Below, piece by piece: positions 62,911-64,000 of a stretch of 64,000 nucleotides of DNA; position 1 is the first letter of the stretch; every line of letters starts with the position of its first letter. Both the position numbers and the translations under genes were made by a program. The stretch lies in assembly GCA_945861565.1 (NCBI GenBank), contig CAMAUY010000001.1, forward strand, positions 100,376 to 164,375. Reading direction: 5' to 3'. The notes under the pieces were generated by a model. That model did no database searches. It was not told the origin of the DNA and saw only the letters and a program-made list of their open reading frames with translations. This stretch comes from Akkermansia muciniphila (GTDB lineage Bacteria > Verrucomicrobiota > Verrucomicrobiia > Limisphaerales > UBA9464).

Positions 62911-63468
62911 GTGAATACGGAACGTCACCTCACCGAAACGGAACTCACAGCCTGCCTGCCCGTAGCGCGGACTGCGCCCGCCGATGCCGGGACGGTCGTC
63001 GCCATCGTGGTGCGGCCCGACCGGGAACGGCGCGAGTTGCCGGATGCGGGGCAATTAACGCCGGAATCGGGACTCGTGGGTGATCGATGGGCGGGCCACA
63101 ACACGCGGCGCTTGCCGGACGGCAGACCGAATCCCGACACGCAACTGACGCTCATGAACACGCGCTTCCTCGGGCCGGTCGCGGGCACACGGGAACGTTG
63201 GCCGCTCGCGGGCGACAATCTGCTCGTGGATTTAGACCTGAGTGAAGCCAACCTTCCCATCGGCCAGCGGCTGAAGATTGGTGACGCTGTCCTACAGATT
63301 TCCGCGGAACCGCACTTGGGTTGCTCCAAGTTCTCGAAGCGCTTCGGCGTGGATGCGCTGAAGTTTGTCAACTCACCCGAGGGCCGCCAACTCCGCCTGC
63401 GTGGCGTGAATGCCCAGGTCTTGCAGGCGGGACAGGTCAGGATTGGCGATCGAATTGAGAAGGCATGA
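62911..63468 (+). CDS. MOSC domain protein
   Basis: 185 residues if the GTG at 62911 is used (the frame opens at 62671, but the upstream part is repeat-like). The MOSC fold is recognised by ESGLVGDRWAGH, GDNLLVDLDLSEANLPIGQR, IGDAVLQISAEPHLGCSKFS (conserved Cys) and the C-terminal LQAGQVRIGDRIE. MOSC proteins bind molybdenum or sulfur at this Cys and act in sulfur or molybdenum-cofactor chemistry. There are no Mo-related neighbours. Confidence 0.85.
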   Translation: MNTERHLTETELTACLPVARTAPADAGTVVAIVVRPDRERRELPDAGQLTPESGLVGDRWAGHNTRRLPDGRPNPDTQLTLMNTRFLGPVAGTRERWPLAGDNLLVDLDLSEANLPIGQRLKIGDAVLQISAEPHLGCSKFSKRFGVDALKFVNSPEGRQLRLRGVNAQVLQAGQVRIGDRIEKA

Positions 63469-63537
63469 AGCCGTAATCAAGCGCTCTTTGGGCGCATAGC
63501 ACCCGGAGAGGGCAGGGTGAAGGTGAGGAGGGAGGGT

Positions 63538-63806
63538 TTCATGGGTAGCAAAGTTTTCCAAAAAAGGGGATGAATTGACACCCAGAACCGAGCTTTGTGC
63601 ATCCCGGTACATAGGTAGGGGTGCGCTTCGTCGGCATCGACGGGCGAAGGACGAGGACGAGGACGAGGGACGAAGGACGAAAGCGCCGGAATGGGCCTTC
63701 AAATCGTCCTCGTCCATCGCACTCGTTCTTCGTCCTCGAATTGCAGAATGGAGTCGGTTTATGGGTAGCGAAAACCTCCAAAATGGACGCGAGTTGTGGC
63801 CATGAA
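63538..63806 (+). repeat. Composite dispersed repeat D, copy 2
   Basis: Direct copy of 38214-38475. The flanking direct repeats are at 63541-63577 and 63761-63797 (ATGGGTAGC.AA..TTTTCCA / ATGGGTAGCGAAAACCTCCA). The middle contains GACGAGGACGAGGACGAGG facing TCGTCCTCGTCC. Divergence from copy 1 is modest. Confidence 0.85.
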
Positions 63807-63820
63807 CCTGGGAGCGCCGG

Positions 63821-63870
63821 CATCCTGCCGGCGGGTATTGGTCCTTTCTGCAGGCTCGCCGGCAGGATGC
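63821..63870 (-). terminator. Perfect 14-bp-stem hairpin
   Basis: GCATCCTGCCGGCG (63821-63834) pairs exactly with CGCCGGCAGGATGC (63857-63870), loop 22 bases. It lies about 11 bases after the stop of the minus-strand partial gene, so could end its transcript, but the 'CATCCTGCCGGC' hairpin is also a repeat-type element. No T-tract. Confidence 0.5.
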
Positions 63871-63880
63871 CCAATGCCAC

Positions 63881-64000
63881 TCAGATTTGGTCAAAGAAGT
63901 TGGGCATTAGCGGCCGCTCGTGAGCCGGTAAACGTCGGAAATTTCTGAGGGTGGTGGCGAATTTTTCGAATTTGGCCAGGTCGCGGTTTCTTGCGCTTCG
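63881..64000 (-). CDS. C-terminal end of an unidentified gene, cut by window
   Basis: The minus strand is open from the window edge to TGA at 63881-63883, giving about 39 codons with natural-looking composition: LAKFEKFATTLRNFRRLPAH, then ERPLMPNFFDQI. There is no recognisable domain; the start lies outside. It may be a real C-terminus, but the fragment is too short to be sure. Confidence 0.45.
   Translation of the reverse strand, partial: RSARNRDLAKFEKFATTLRNFRRLPAHERPLMPNFFDQI

Larger units (their letters stand above)
63469..63880. other. Repeat-filled region downstream of MOSC
   Basis: About 410 bases consisting mainly of repeat D (63538-63806) and the hairpin at 63821-63870. No gene. 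Confidence 0.6.

Overview
The window looks like a chromosomal segment of a Verrucomicrobiota bacterium, most likely of the Pedosphaera/Limisphaera (subdivision 3) type. This is inferred from content, with no marker gene to prove it. The pointers are a moderately high GC content, the paired DUF1501 and DUF1549/DUF1553 proteins, lamin-tail and CotH proteins, DUF1080 proteins, PQQ-propeller and TPR/VCBS/ASPIC secreted proteins, a Rho factor with a long Asn/Gly/Pro-rich N-terminus, formylglycine-enzyme-like paralogs, and many short hairpin-type intergenic repeats. No rRNA, tRNA, CRISPR array or complete insertion sequence was found.

Layout. 1-8.7 kb: a cut-off lamin-tail surface protein, a divergent NagB-like deaminase, a Xer-type recombinase, argininosuccinate synthase (argG), a PduO-type cobalamin adenosyltransferase with a cell-wall amidase, and a secreted phosphodiesterase/phosphatase. 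9.2-19.4 kb: a small envelope operon (FUN14-like, Ig-like and coiled-coil membrane proteins), SufT, Rho, a large helical-repeat protein, a second coiled-coil envelope protein and a DUF1080 protein. 19.7-31.2 kb: a DUF2142 membrane protein, a membrane pyrophosphatase (hppA), a giant TPR-VCBS-ASPIC protein, and E3 and E2 of a 2-oxoacid dehydrogenase complex without E1. 31.8-38.2 kb: a PQQ-like propeller protein and a CotH protein, then a tightly overlapping three-gene operon (AlkP-superfamily membrane protein, 68-aa membrane peptide, NoeA-like methyltransferase). 38.8-44.9 kb: a conserved membrane protein, a signalling cluster (PAS kinase, REC-PAS-HisKA_3 kinase, NarL-type regulator), a DUF2934 protein, a PocR-AraC regulator and a heme-binding-type protein. 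44.9-52.6 kb: the DUF1501/DUF1553 pair, a GDSL-DUF1080 fusion and a GT39-like glycosyltransferase. 52.6-60 kb: a surface-sugar region with gmhB plus a heptose-type nucleotidyltransferase, divergent from a six-gene operon of four methyltransferase-fold proteins, a WbuC-like cupin and an SDR. 60-64 kb: tandem formylglycine-enzyme-like paralogs with a strikingly variable C-terminal segment, a MOSC protein and the end of an unidentified gene.

The most interesting parts are: (i) the methyltransferase/cupin/SDR operon, which looks like a sugar-tailoring pathway and contains one methyltransferase whose SAM-binding motif appears lost; (ii) the overlapping AlkP/micropeptide/NoeA-like operon; (iii) the FGE-like pair with divergence concentrated at a C-type-lectin-like variable region but no reverse transcriptase in view; (iv) at least four dispersed repeat families, one of which forms the apparent 5' end of a gene. 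Function assignments rest on motif reading only; no database search was run.
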